DNA of 64,000 nt, taken from NCBI RefSeq assembly GCF_000182565.1, contig NW_015971549.1, positions 372,001-436,000 of the forward strand, in the 5' to 3' direction. The first letter of the stretch is position 1. Each line of letters opens with the position of its first letter. Made by a program: the position numbers and the translations under genes. The notes under the pieces were generated by a model, which was given only the letters and a program-made list of their open reading frames with translations, had not been told where the DNA came from and searched no databases. Below are positions 48,991 to 60,493 of the stretch, one piece after another. The DNA is from Spizellomyces punctatus DAOM BR117. Taxonomy: Eukaryota; Chytridiomycota; Chytridiomycetes; Spizellomycetales; Spizellomycetaceae.

Positions 48991-50602
48991 TTATTTCTTT
49001 TTAGCTTGCACCTGGCCTGCTTTGAAGTCTAATCACATGAAGACAACATCCATGAGTTAATGGAGGATACCAACCACGTGAACCTAACATCCAGCACTTA
49101 CAGAGTATGTCCCCATCCTGAACTATGTAATCCTTTCCTTTTTGAACATACTTTCCGCCTGCTTTTACTGCGGCCTCGGAGCCCAGCTCCTTCAAATCAT
49201 CGTACTTCATCACTTCAGCCATAATGAAAGCCTATAGAAAGGGGCCGAAAGCACGTGTCAGCAAACATGTATCTCACCCAGATGAGCAAATGGTCCGCAC
49301 CTTTTCAAAATCGGTGTGAATGGTACCAGCTGAAAAAGATAGCGATCAACAATGCATTTATCGCTCACAAGGTACAGAACTGTTCCCCTTACCAGCTTGC
49401 GGAGCTTTAGTATTCTTCCGTATCGTCCATGCCCGAACTTCGTCAGGCCCTCCAGTGAAGACTGAAAGCACTAATCAGCGACATCCCAACAGGGTGACGG
49501 AATTCTTCCAAACTCACAGTAAACTAATTGCAGAGCGTTGTATCCAGCAACTATGATTTTCGGTAGTACAGAGACAACAGGGGCTGGGCTTTCGTACTTC
49601 TGTTGTAATTCTTTAAGATATGCCTCTTTTTCCTCTGGTGTCATGGACGTGAGCTTCATTTCCAAGGCGCCAGAGTAAGGTATCAACAAATCGCCAGGAT
49701 GATTTTCATCGATCCAAGCCTTGATCTTCGGCAACCACTTGTTCTTCTTGCGGACGTAGTCGCGTTCGCTCAAGTTACACTGATTAATCGCTGTTAGGTA
49801 CGTTCGCAGTATGAGTGTATTCGTTCAAATGGAGATCTTACCAGGTACACCACAGGCTTAGCAGTGATGAGTTGCAATGTGTTGATGATTTCAATTTCTT
49901 TTCCATTCCATTCGCCGTCTCTCACATCCTTTTTGTCATCGACAACTAATTTATGAACCTTTTGAATGATCTCGAACTCTTCTTTCTTCGCCTTATCCGC
50001 AGCGCCTCCACCCTTGCCCAATCGGTTCACTTCCCTGCTTCTAGATTCCACCTGCTTAGTCAAGTATTCTTCGTCTTTCAGTCGCAATTCTTCATGGATG
50101 ATGGCAAGATCTCTCACTGGATCTAACTCGCCTTCGACATGAATGACTTCGGCATCATCGAAAGCGCGTAAAAGATGGAATATGCCATCCACGGCCTTGA
50201 TGTGACTCAAGAAAGCGTTTCCCAGCCCTTGCCCTTCTGCGGCACCCTTTACAAGACCAGCAATATCAGTTACGGTAAGATAGGCAGGAACCTTCGAGGC
50301 CGGCTTGTAAAACTCGCACAACCAATCGAATCGAGGGTCAGGAACGGCTACGCGTGCTTCAGAAGGGTCGATGGTACAGAATGGAAAGTTTTCAGCAGCT
50401 ACTGCGCTGTTCGTCAAGGCGTTGAAGAAAGACGATTTGCCAACGTTGGGCAAGCCAACAATACCCTAATGTTTTGAACCACGTTCAGGTGAGGCCAGCC
50501 TACAGCGCTAAGGAATTCTCCATGAAATACCATCTTGAGGTTATTGCTGGGCCTTCCCAACAACGGCTTCTCTGTCGTTTCCTGCTTCTTCTTCGGTGGC
50601 AT
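48991..50602 (-). CDS. OLA1: OLA1/YchF ATPase
   Basis: Obg-like P-loop ATPase linked to the ribosome/proteasome and stress responses. The start [20 protein letters not shown] (50602) is the usual eukaryotic start. G1 is [14 protein letters not shown]3 [20 protein letters not shown]. The G4 position is NLSE in [15 protein letters not shown], which explains the family's preference for ATP over GTP. The coiled-coil arm ([20 protein letters not shown]) and the C-terminal TGS domain ([36 protein letters not shown]) follow. The last short exon gives [11 protein letters not shown] and TAA at 48991. Introns are short, with the longer gaps near the 3' end. Divergent from Ett1/Nro1. Confidence 0.95.
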
Positions 50603-50758
50603 GTCAAAATATTGTAATATGGGCAACAACCGATGGCCAATGATCTCGACAGCAGCATTCGAAGTGTTTTTGCTGTTGCCATGGTCACCATCCACTTTGA
50701 CTTCAAGTTGACTTTGTTAATTGGAAGATAACTTAAGTTATTAACAAATTAACTCACC

Positions 50759-52335
50759 ATGGAAAATAAGAAACGCCCCCGCGGTCTGAAGAAGTCGCTT
50801 GCACAAGACAAGGAGCAGCAGAAGAAGCGCATAAAGCAGGACATCCCGGACGGAGCAGCTCCAAACCCAGAACAGGACTCACAATTGCGTACTGTGGCTA
50901 TCACTTCCGAGGACCCTGACGAGATATCAATATTGAAGTCATTATACGATGCGGCAGTAGCAAAACAAGGTGCGTATAGCCGTATGAAAGTGTGAAGCTC
51001 GACCTCTTGTTGACAGAGGGTCTTCGTTATATTCCCCCCCCCCCCCCCTTTTTTTTTCTATCTCTCCTTATTTTTGGCTTTTCTTAATAGAGAGTGCCGA
51101 TCTGGAAGGAGCCGTCGACCTATTTAGGGGTTGTATTCATGAGTGTGACAAAATCCTTCGCATTCGATGTGGGGAGGTTCTCCATACAATCGATGAAAAG
51201 GGAGAAGATGGATCTTTGGAAAAGAAAGAAACGGGACCACTACCTCCTGCGTTTTATCTTGTGTATGGCAATGCCCTAGCCCAATTGGGACTTCTTAGTT
51301 TGAAAGAGGACGAGACAGCAACAGAAGCCTTAAATGATCATCTGGAGGCAGCCCTCGAGCGTCTGGAACGCGGCCTTGAGCGCGCACGAGAAGACGGTAT
51401 CTCACCGCCATTACGCTTACGGATTTCACTCGGAAAAGTTTGCCTTTTGTTGGTCAGTTAGAGCCAGCGTCCTCATGACATGCATTATTACGCCCTGGAT
51501 CCTGATTCTATGGATAGGCTTCAAATATGCTGCAGAGTGGTAGTGCCAGAGAAGGCGAGGAGAAAGTCACACGTCTCGCTGATCGCGCCGCAGAGGAATT
51601 CAAGGTTAACTTCAACTCGATCACCGACTCGGATAAAGACGAGGATATATTGGAAGCAGGAGCTGCTAGCCAAAGATATGCGGATTTACTTCAAGAGCTT
51701 CAAGGTCGCCAGGGCTGGAATGACATTGCCACAGCGCTATTCCAAAAGCTTCTTGAAGGTAAGAAGTATATCAGCAGATTTTGAAGAGCCATCAATGTTG
51801 AGTGAGTATGCTTTACAGTAAATCCAAGCTCTGTCGATGCGAGTATTGGTATTGGCGCATGTCAACTCTCTATGGCGAACTATTATTTGGAGAAAATGGA
51901 CGATGGGGATGAAGTAGATGGTGAACTAATCATCGGCCCCCTGAAAGAAGGTAAATCCATAGTTTAGCGCTCAGCATATGTCATTTATTAAGGTCCTTTC
52001 CATTAGCGCTTTCCCAATTTGAAAGCGCACAGCAACAGTCCAAAGACGCTGACACAGTCCATGTTCCTCTGGCGTGCTTGGTAATGATACCTTCTAAAAT
52101 CCCTCTACTTGACGTTACCACCCTACTAACCGGTGATCTAATATAGATGGGAGAGACTCTTGTGAATCTCGGCAATCTTTACGATGACACCGATGCGGAT
52201 AAGGCTGAGGATTACTGGAAGAATGCCATCAAGTGCTTTCGCAAGGTACAAGAAGTGGACCCGGAAGCCCTACCCGAGCAGTTCAAAGACTTTGTTGATG
52301 AATGGGAGAAGGACCTGGATGAAAGCCAGGAATAG
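50759..52335 (+). CDS. ETT1: Ett1/Nro1-type TPR nuclear protein
   Basis: Fungal family: S. cerevisiae Ett1 affects translation termination, and S. pombe Nro1 inhibits the oxygenase Ofd1. The Lys-rich nuclear start is MENKKRPRGLKKSLAQDKEQ. Exon 2 has ESADLEGAVDLFRGCIHECD and PAFYLVYGNALAQLGLLSLK; later exons give ADLLQELQGRQGWNDIATAL, GIGACQLSMANYYLEKMDDG, LSQFESAQQQSKDADTVHVP and GETLVNLGNLYDDTDADKAE, then an acidic end. Helical TPR-like pairs are clear. Five or six short introns are implied, one carrying a C15T9 tract. Family naming rests on the start, the TPR layout and length (about 390 residues). Confidence 0.75.
51034..51057 (+). repeat. C15T9 homopolymer run in first Ett1/Nro1 intron
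   Basis: Fifteen C then nine T, about 35 bases before the intron acceptor (TTAATAG at about 51090). It probably acts as part of the polypyrimidine tract; length may be unstable or mis-called. Confidence 0.9.
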
Positions 52336-52465
52336 AATCGCGCTTGCCGTTGCACAGATGACCGTGCATGTAGATTATATTATACTTATGGAAGCATCAC
52401 AGCCCCCTCTCTTTTCCTCCGTCGTTTAAGCAGATTTGCAACACCCGATTTTTGGAATTATAACA

Positions 52466-53304
52466 TTAATAAAAGGATACTGTATGGAGAACCTGCGCAT
52501 TGGTTCGCGCGGCAAAATCATCCAGAATCATGTCCATTTCCGCGTCTCGGTCCTTGGATTGTGCTATCATGTTCACTAGTTGCAGTATCAGCTGGCCGCC
52601 AACTGCAGCTTCTTCATGATTATCTTTGATCTCGATGTTCACCAGGTGTACTGGGCGATTCAGCTCTGACGGTCGGTTGTCCAGATCTGTGAGTCTCGTA
52701 TCAGAACGCTGCTCCTCGATAGGGCTGAACATCACATATTGTCTAGTCCGTATCCATACATACCCTCGCATGCAGAATCGAAACATCGTTCCTCACAAGA
52801 TATTATTACATCGAAAACGTCCCGAGCTTCCTGGAACCTTTCCGGCGCGCGCTTTATTCTTCTATTTCTGTCTAACATTGGCAAGAGACCGTTCGCTTTG
52901 TAACTTGAAGGATAGATAGTGGAAGTCAGATTGCCAGCCGTCAAGCGGTGTAAGCAATGGGACTTACAGTTGCGGATCTTTCTTCAGCAAGTCGTTGAAG
53001 ATGTCGTTATAGGGAACCCCGAAAGGATATATATTGGGCTTATCAGCAGCGGGCCCAGGAAGCCGCACAGCACTTCCAGTTCCATATGATGAGAGTACGT
53101 ATCCGGCTTTCCTGTGGACAGAGCGTGCTGATGTTGAGTCAGTTTTCTCCAAGTGATAAATGCCACATTGGCCCCAAATTCCAGGACATACTGCAGTACG
53201 TTATGCGCCTCCATACTCCGATTTTGATTGCTGGCACATATTACCGCTAGCCGAAAGGTTTGCTGCTGTGGAGGCGCTGGTCCTTGTGGTCCTTGAGATG
53301 CCAT
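52466..53304 (-). CDS. SSU72: Ssu72 RNA polymerase II CTD phosphatase
   Basis: Removes Ser5/Ser7 phosphate from the Pol II C-terminal domain during 3'-end processing. The start at 53304 is MASQGPQGPAPPQQQTFRLA, followed by the CX5R signature in VICASNQNRSMEAHNVLQ. Later exons: AGYVLSSYGTGSAVRLPGPA, DKPNIYPFGVPYNDIFNDLL, LDRNRRIKRAPERFQEARDV and FDVIISCEERCFDSACE. The final exon gives VHLVNIEIKDNHEEAAVGGQ and ends in the family's LHTVSFY (stop 52466). All catalytic features are present. It is divergent from Vms1 with about 130 bases between the starts. Confidence 0.95.
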
Positions 53305-53432
53305 TTGTTCAGAAGGATGGAATAGAACTGGCAAGTCACCGAACCATATCCGTATTGGCTGCGCCACAAAGGTCCTGGGATATATTCGATCTTGGGCGAG
53401 ATCTCACCCTTGGTCGACCTTCTGATTTCGCC

Positions 53433-55485
53433 ATGTCTACTCAGAGACGTAACGCAGAGAATTCAAAATGCTTCCAGCTCTTTGCGCTGCCGAGCGACAT
53501 TCTAGCGTCTGTTACTGAAAATACCCAAGTGGTGGAAGGTCTGCCCGGCATCTCGACTCTACCTTCAGTCGCGAAGCCCGAACAACCTTGCATCCAGCCA
53601 ACTTCCACCTCCGGATGCAGTACCTGCGGTGGACTTCAGTTTCCGTCTTCAGAAGAGATGCGAACACATTACAAGAGTGACTGGCATCGGTATAATATCA
53701 AAAGAAAGGTTCGCGGCCAAGGGCCAGTGTCTGAGGAGCAGTTTGACGATCTTACCGAAGTAAGCAGTATCGAAGCCAGTGATGAAGAGGATGACGAAGA
53801 GGATAGACCCACACATCCCGACATGATTAAGGCGGGTTCTATGCCAGACTCTCCGTTTGTCATGCTGCCGCTCGGGAATGAGGAATGCCTTCTTGTTTAT
53901 AAACAAATCTTCTCATCCTCAAAACGTGACATGAAACGAACTGACAACGCTGCTTTGATTGTTGAACGCCTGCGAAAGTACCAAAGCTTACAGCAGCCCA
54001 CCCATTGGACTCTCCTTATGTTGGCCGCCGGACATTTTGCTGGGACTGTAGTCAATTGTAAAGATGGAACCGCCATCGTCCACAAGACATTTCATCGATA
54101 TACCACACGAAGAAAGCAGGGCGGTGCTCAAAGCAGGTGCTTACATTTCTTGCGACTCCATGGGGATTCTCAGTTAACATTGGTTCCGATATAGCAACGA
54201 CCAAGCGAAGGGGAAAGCAAATTCAGCAGGTGCAGGTCTGAGACGGTACAACGAACAAGCCCTTCAGGTACCAGTTCTACTCTACGCATATTGTGACTAC
54301 TAGTAAAATAGTAATGAAATCCGGCATGACACGATTTATTTGCGGTTTTAGAAAGAAATTCGCGATCTACTAGTGGAATGGAAAGATTATTTGTCGACAA
54401 GTGATCTAATCTTCATCCGTGCGCCAGCTGCCAGCAGGAAAGTTCTTTTCTTTGACGGTGGGCCACTGGACGCAGGGCATGACCGCATTCGCTCCTTTCC
54501 CTTCACCACTCGTCGACCCACGTTCTCTGAATTGATGAGATGCTTCAAGGAGCTTACTACGATACGAATTGAACGGCTTCCGGAGATACCTGATGTACAC
54601 GCAACATCCCAAAGCGAAGCACTGCGGCCAAAACCACGCCCAAAGCCAGTATCGCCGGAGGCTGTCAAAGACAACGAGACGACGGCTGGCATCGATCCAC
54701 TCTTCTTGAAGCTTGCCGATTTTTGCAAGCGAGGGAAGCTAGAGCTATTTCAGTCTCACCTAAAAGCGAATGAAGGCTTGAACGTGAAAACACGCTTGCC
54801 CGACGAGGCCGGGACTAGTCTTTTACATTTAGCGGCTACGAATGGCTGCTCCGAAATGGTAAACGCCCTTCTCTCCTTGGGTGCTGATCCTACTATGGGC
54901 AGTGAAAAGCGAAATTTAAAGCCCTACGATGTAGCTCAGAGCAAAGATACGCGTGATGCTTTCCGTCGCTTTGTTGCCTCCCAACCTGATATGTGGGACT
55001 GGAAGCAGGCGCATGTCCCGGGTCCTCTCACTCCAGAGATGGAGCAACAGCAAAAGGAGAAAGAGAAAGAGAAGAAGAAGAAAATGAAAGACAAACAAAA
55101 AGCCTACAAATCTTCTAAAGAGGCGGCAACTCCCGTTCCGGAGCCGGTCCTTGTTCCTGCTCCATCGTCAAAGAAAACGGCTCTGTCAAAACTTACCAAA
55201 TCAGAGAGAGAATCCATTGGGATGACAGCCGAACGCCGAGCAAGGTTGGACAGGGAGAAACGAGCTTTGGCTGCAGAAGCTCGCATAAGAGTGATGCAAA
55301 ATCAGTGTGGAGCGTGCGGCAAGTCTTTGGTGGGGATCACACCTTTTGAAAAGCTGCAATTTCGGTATTGCTCCATGCCGTGTGTTACGGTATGCGTCAT
55401 GAAATTAGAAGATATGTTCTGTCGATGAAATCACATAATCATCATTCGTCTCCATTGCCAGAAACATCAAATCTTGACGTCGTAG
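53433..55485 (+). CDS. VMS1: Vms1/ANKZF1 peptidyl-tRNA hydrolase of ribosome quality control
   Basis: Releases nascent chains from stalled 60S subunits and protects mitochondria. The start is placed at 53433 (MSTQRRNAENSKCFQLFALP); the frame is open further upstream but overlaps the first exon of Ssu72. A C2H2 finger lies in CSTCGGLQFPSSEEMRTHYK. The VLRF1 domain has HWTLLMLAAGHFAGTVV and the catalytic-Gln region RRKQGGAQS, then RRYNEQALQKEIRDLLVEW across two introns. Ankyrin repeats follow (TSLLHLAATNGCSEMVNALL), then a Lys/Glu coiled coil and a treble-clef end CGACGKSLVGITPFEKLQFR with CSMPCVTKH. The last mini-exon gives KHQILTS and TAG at 55485. Confidence 0.93.
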
Positions 55486-56868
55486 GAAGATATTCGTTCG
55501 TCAACGCCCACCCCGTTTGCGGATCGCTGCCGCAGTGGCCATAACGAGACGGAATTGCTGGATACCGCCCGGTCCCCGAGCACGTTCCAGTACGTTCAAG
55601 TGACATTTTGCCCCCGCGAATCCAATCAAAATTCCCTTAAACGTCACTTGGAGACTGAGCAGGCGGGGCTGCATTGGCCCTCGCATGGCACTGCTCAGTA
55701 GAAGAGGGTGGCAATTTCCAGAATATCATGTAGTTGCTAAGCTGCCGCAGTTATACTGAAGATCTGAGGATTTCGCGCATTTGTGCCGCTAGGCGATGTA
55801 ATCTGACAATAGCTCGGCTCGACCATCTCGTGTCTCTTGATCATCAAATGTAGTGATCCTATTTGTATGCTTTTACATTTTAAAATTTGTTTGCAAGTGT
55901 CGTCTCTGATATTCGAAGTCACGCGGGCGTGCTTTTCATGGCGGTTATAGGAAGCTGCTCGCTTGTGGAATGAACTTTGCGACTCACCCATTCCATGAGT
56001 CTTTGCTCTGAGGAACTAGGTGATTTTAGAGGTGATTGTTTTCAGCCCTGTGAAAGGACATTGAAGCCAGAACCATCAACTTCCTTTTCTCCTCATACAC
56101 TCAGCCAAACCACAAAGAGGTAGATTAAAGGCCCAAAGTCCAGCAAATGACTTAATGCACGGCCGTACAGAAAACATTGCTTCGTTTATACAACATGCTC
56201 TATAGCGTAGCAAACCCATTGAATTCACGCCTGACCCAGTCTTACATGAGATTATCACTCATTGCTGCTCCCTGAAGTTAGATAAATTTGAGAATCTTCT
56301 TCTAGATATGTGTAGGCTCTTTCCACATCTCTGAGACTAGATGTTTCCAAATATTCGCTTAAACCCCACTCACACCCTGGAGAAAATGCCATACGAGTCG
56401 CAAAGCGCCCCTAGAATCACATATTGTCTGTTTAGAGTCCCTGATACTAGGAGTATTTGACATACATCCATTGACAGGAAAATGAAATACTTCCAAACCA
56501 TCCCGATGAGGAAATTATACGTGTAGTGTCGAATCTCTCGAAGTGGGTTCAGGTGGCTTAGCTACGCGATCCGTCTCCCACAGTATGTCAGACTTCAACA
56601 GATTTTGGTTTGCTGTTTGTTTAAATGCTTGAAACCTCCGCAGAATTGTGCAGTTAATTGAAGAAATGGCTCCTAAGCAGGGCTGCACTTTTGTCACAAA
56701 CACAGGACGTTTACCCGACACAGGCGTTGGAAAACAAAATCGCTCCCCATTACTCAGATTCCTGGGTTATTCCTGTAAAGGTTTGCGTACGATGGATTTA
56801 GTAGTAGTTAATGATATGATTTGGCTCCAGCGACAGAATCCTTCATTATTTATCTAACCTGGTAGGCA
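55486..56868. other. Gene-poor stretch
   Basis: Downstream of Vms1. Only short ORFs; the best is 55686-55501 on the minus strand (61 codons, GGIQQFRLVMATAAAIRKRG), unassigned. Base composition is more A/T-rich than in the gene-dense parts. I see no RNA gene and cannot rule out old repeat remnants. Confidence 0.45.
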
Positions 56869-56883
56869 TTTAGCAAAATGTGA

Positions 56884-56918
56884 CCAGCGGATTTTACGCT
56901 CATCGTATAAGCCGCTGG
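56884..56918. repeat. Perfect 7-bp-stem hairpin
   Basis: CCAGCGG (56884-56890) pairs with CCGCTGG (56912-56918); further partial pairing continues inward (ATTTTACG with CGTATAAG), leaving a loop of about five bases. Confidence 0.7.
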
Positions 56919-56947
56919 GGGGCACACAGAAGTCTAACCCCGCCTCG

Positions 56948-56981
56948 GCGGAAAGCGGCTGACCGCGGAAAGTGGCTGACC
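56948..56981 (+). repeat. Two tandem 17-bp units
   Basis: GCGGAAAGCGGCTGACC at 56948-56964 is followed directly by GCGGAAAGTGGCTGACC at 56965-56981, differing at one base. Confidence 0.9.
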
Positions 56982-57227
56982 TGTGTCGCGGGTCCTGACT
57001 GTGCAGTTCCGCGCAATGTGGGGATCGAACCCAGTGCCTTTCCCCAACTGAGGCCACTGAGAACGAACGCATGCCCCATAAGCTATCCCCACAAAGTCAC
57101 ATACATTGCTGCATAATATCCAGATAAATTTAGGCCACATGTTTTATGCATTTATTATGTTATTTACAAAGCATTATAGCAGTTTGGGTTCCTTGCACAT
57201 CAAGTATATCGAGTACACACATAAACT

Positions 57228-57721
57228 TTAGTTTTTATCAGTTGCGTCGTGTCTCGAGGCTGCTGTATTCATGCCTTCCGTACTACGGAGTCCAACCAAT
57301 GATAGGCGTCTAACCACCCATCGGCCATCACTCCGGTGCTGCAAAAGTGGACGATACTCGAGCTTGAAGCTATTACCAACGGTCCTTGACAAATCCTTCT
57401 CACTCGGGCTGCGCACATCATAATAACCATCTGGATCTGAAATGCTCGGGGGTGCCACCCTACAGTATTAATATAGAGCGACCTACTTACTGATCGAGGG
57501 AAAATATTGTTTAGATACCATATTTGACGGGAAATATGTTACCAAACGACAGCGGATGACAGTCCCTTCATAGAACGGGCGGCAGCGGTAGGATTTCCAG
57601 CTGAGGGCGCTTTTCTATGGTGCGAGCCGCTTCCGATATGTATCGAGGCATGTTCCTGCTCTCGAGGGATAGCGAGGACGATCCAATCCCTGTATTGACG
57701 AAGTTTATATTTACGTGCCAA
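57228..57721 (-). CDS. Possible spliced small gene, unassigned
   Basis: Two open stretches, about 57721-57528 and 57460-57228, join in frame across an intron with donor GTAACA and acceptor CTGTAG. The product reads ...YRDWIVLAIPREQEHASIHI..GLSSAVVWVAPPSISDPDG..LLQHRSDGRWVVRRLSLVG..HDATDKN. No ATG opens the first exon (it begins at TTG or at an acceptor TACAG at about 57690), so a 5' exon is missing or this is a remnant. No family is recognised. Confidence 0.25.
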
Positions 57722-57861
57722 AGGAAATGGGAGATAGATTTAGAAACTTGTGGCTTTGCGATTATGTTACTAATTCAACTCTACTAGCCCAATTTAGAAC
57801 CCCTCGATCAAAGGTTTGTAAGCAGTGTGCCGCCCGACTGGTGTTAAATGCTCTAATATCT

Positions 57862-57868
57862 TATAAAA
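57862..57868 (+). promoter_or_regulatory. TATA box upstream of cysteine-rich ORF
   Basis: Perfect TATAAAA followed by a CT-rich leader (CTTTCTTTTG..CTATTCTCATTCACC), with the first ATG 64 bases downstream. Confidence 0.45.
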
Positions 57869-57931
57869 GATCTGCTTTCTTTTGAAACTATTCTCATTCA
57901 CCATTCTCGTCTCCAACCGCAAACCGATACA

Positions 57932-58550
57932 ATGACTTCCGTACCTTATCCTGTGTCTCCATTTCGCGCTCAACTGACAAAGGAAATTCCCGAATCGGTT
58001 TTGATCGCGCGGAATGGATGTCATTTCTGCCAGCGATCCCGTCTTCCGCGAAACGTAAACTTTGTCGTCTTTGACTGTGAGGAGTACTCAATGTTCGAGT
58101 CCGACATGATGAGCAGTGAACAGATTGGCTGGACATATCCGGAAAGTCAGCGGGATAAGTCATTGAACTTGCGATAAATTACGAGAGAGTTTGCACGGAT
58201 TGTGCCAAAGTACACTTGCAAGCCAAAGAAATTCCCGAGATTTGCAATCGCTGTCACATGGAGTATCCGGCTTACAGGGGCGAACATAAAGATAATTATC
58301 TCACCGGGATTATCACTCCATACGGCATCAACTCTGGGGTTGTAATAACGAAAACGGCGATTGGTGCTGTTGTCAACCGGTTTGGATGAAATTTCACGAA
58401 AACACAAGTAGCGGGATAATTCCGGACGAATTACAAGTAGGGGATTGTGTGTGCGATAACTGTATTATCGATTTATACATAAAAGGACATATCGATGCCG
58501 GGACCGATGGAGAATTGTATAAGTTCTTGGAGAAGAAAACTATTGTATAA
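57932..58550 (+). pseudogene. Cysteine-rich ORF, apparently broken in two or three frames
   Basis: A good TATA box precedes the ATG at 57932 (MTSVPYPVSPFRAQLTKEIP). The first frame ends at 58177 after a CHFC pair (NGCHFCQRSR). A second frame takes over with VCTDCAKVHLQAKEIPEICN and RCHMEY (about 58180-58385). A third continues LWGCNNENGDWCCCQPVW and VGDCVCDNCIIDLYIKGHI to a stop at about 58550. The regular CxxC pairs across all three frames suggest one zinc-binding protein disrupted by frameshifts, or unusual small introns I could not place. No family is recognised. Confidence 0.35.
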
Positions 58551-59146
58551 TAACGTTCATAAACAGGCACAACATGGCATTCATCCCGGTTTCATTTTTC
58601 AACTTGCATACGATCGACAAGCCCACGACACCTGATATCGTTGCTTGATTCCTAATGTTTTGATGCATTTATGAATCAGGACATATTTTTCTTTTGTTAC
58701 TTTCATTTTGCTGCTATCTATGAAATCGCTCCTTTACGAACCGATATCCGTTCCAAAATTGTCTAGACATATCCCAATGTAGTTTTCTTCGTAGTCATAT
58801 CCGGAATAACAATCTCCTGTATCAACGACTTTGATCTCTTTTTTTGCCAACAAATTTCCAAGGTTTCTGTAAGATTAGAACTATTTGCGTCTCCCCACGC
58901 CATTCCTCGCCATTGAAGAACGCTCCATAACGAACCCACGCACAAAAGTCTACACCCATACTCCGAACGATTATTCTGGATGGCGAAGCGTTGATTATGT
59001 ATGAGCGCCGCCAATCAGTATGATACAATGCTAGTGCGCTGTTGCGGAGAAAAATCCGATATCTGAGCACACAGCGCAGAGGCTCCCTTTCAATACTCTG
59101 CTGTAAACGTTCTCCGAATGGAACCGACCCTGCAACAGCCACTATA
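58551..59146. other. Intergenic with one unassigned minus-strand ORF
   Basis: The ORF 59142-58822 (106 codons, MAVAGSVPFGERLQQSIERE...) has no recognisable domain and is overlapped by another frame of similar length, so neither is called as a gene. The translin 3' end begins at 59147. Confidence 0.4.
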
Positions 59147-60493
59147 TCAACGTTTCTCAGCGGTTTGGTTCCCAGCTAGACCTCTAACTGATATATCGTA
59201 AACCACCTAGGTTGACATATCAGTATTGATGACGCTACACCACCACCAGTAGCCGACTTAGCTATCGTACCTCCTCGATCTTCTTAACGTCGTATTTGAT
59301 GCTATCGAATCTCTTTCGTAGAGCATCGTTCTTTAGGTTCAACAATTGGAACCCAGAATAGAGATCCCCCACAAACTTTGATATCCTAGGGGAGCCTGCA
59401 TCAATGCCTAACCTAGAAAATGGACGACCTTGAAAGCGTACCGTAAGGGTCTTGAATAGTCACCATGTGTTACGCAGTTGACTGCTAATCGCGACTGGAA
59501 CGAAAAGGGGCCTTAGCGATCGCGGTACAGTAGACCATCAAAATATTCTCCTCACCAATTCGCTTGTAATCGAGACAAGACCATGCAAGTAGTCCTCAAT
59601 CCCAATATGAAAAGTCGGACTAGTGCCACGTAGACTGACCTCCACTGTTCGTCACATATTAGCGTTGCCATAACCTTGAGCCAAGCAAGTGTCGCGGCCC
59701 AACCTCCAAGCATCTCCTCCACTTGAGGAACAGTCAATAACTTCTCCGTTTGAAGGTATACAATATAAGCCGCCAAAAAAATCGCTTTTGTTTTGAGTTA
59801 GGGTACAAGACCGGCAAGGGTGAGGGAGTATGGGGCATGCATACCTTGTTGCAATGTGAACGTAAACATGCCGTTATATCTGCAACGCAAGTTCTCAGCT
59901 TTGAGTGAAAGATGCCTTGCCCGCATCATACGAACCGATAGTATTGCTCATGCGGCACTAGTTTAGCAACATTCTGAATATCGGCTCGGATATTTGCAAA
60001 GCGGTCAAGTGCGGCATTGACTTGCTGGCCGACATCTTAAAGCGAAAATTGTAGGTAGAAGTATAGTGGGACGGACCGATAACCTATACAGTAACCAACC
60101 TGAATCTGTGGTCGCCGAGTGGACTTGACTCAAAATAGCCGCTGTAGCAGGAAGTCCAACATTAAGATTTATTCATACAAAAATATCTTTGCCTTCATAA
60201 CCAGCCAACTGCAAGCTGAACGGTTTGGAGTTCACGTACGGTAACTGCAGCATATCTTTGTCCGCTGCACAGCAAGGGTGTCTCACACTCAACTGATACC
60301 CACCGACAGTTCGACATGTTCGCTCCAGGTCTCGTACAGCAGTGCGGATATTCTATGACAAGGTGAACTATTGTTAAGGCATAAAGTGCATTATCCGATG
60401 GAGTAACCGCGTTCACATTGCACGTACTTCGCGAAGCTCTGTTTCGGTCTCTAATGACCGCTGAATGCTTTCAAAAAATATCAAGTCAGCCAT
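59147..60493 (-). CDS. TSN: Translin (RNA/ssDNA-binding, C3PO subunit)
   Basis: Translin with TRAX forms the C3PO ribonuclease; in Neurospora it processes tRNA fragments. Many small exons: MADLIFFESIQRSLETETEL (60493), then IRTAVRDLERTCRTV, DKDMLQLP, AILSQVHSATTDSDVGQQVN, RADIQNVAKLVPHEQYYR (the family's EQYYRFH block), YIVYLQTEKLLTVPQVEEML, FHIGIEDYLHGLVSITSEL, SRLAVNCVTHGDYSRPLR, YSGFQLLNLKNDALRKRFDS with IKYDVKKIEE, and finally VVYDISVRGLAGNQTAEKR with TGA at 59147. Every block is in family order. The exons are too short to appear as one ORF. Some splice borders are approximate. Confidence 0.9.

Larger units (their letters stand above)
56869..57093 (-). repeat. SINE-like repeat with tRNA-type head (putative)
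   Basis: Read on the minus strand from 57093 it starts TGTGGGGATAGCTTATGGGG, with an A-box-like TAGCTTATGGGG, and has a B box GGTTCGATCCC at 57031-57021. The spacing and order fit an internal pol III promoter, but no clover-leaf with matching acceptor forms, so it is not a working tRNA. The body behind it holds a tandem 17-bp duplication and a strong hairpin. No second copy is seen in this window, so membership of a repeat family is inference. Confidence 0.4.

Noticed and set aside
53160-53432. 5' extension of the Vms1 frame to an ATG at 53160
   Set aside because: It overlaps the first exon of Ssu72 on the other strand and is not Vms1-like; the ATG at 53433 fits the family better.
55501-55686. 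61-codon minus-strand ORF behind Vms1
   Set aside because: Plausible composition but no family match and no supporting splice context; left as intergenic.
57000-57095. Functional tRNA gene with TGTGGGG/CCCCACA acceptor
   Set aside because: The 3' acceptor strand would be the same bases as the T-arm 3' strand, so a clover-leaf cannot form; treated as SINE-like instead.
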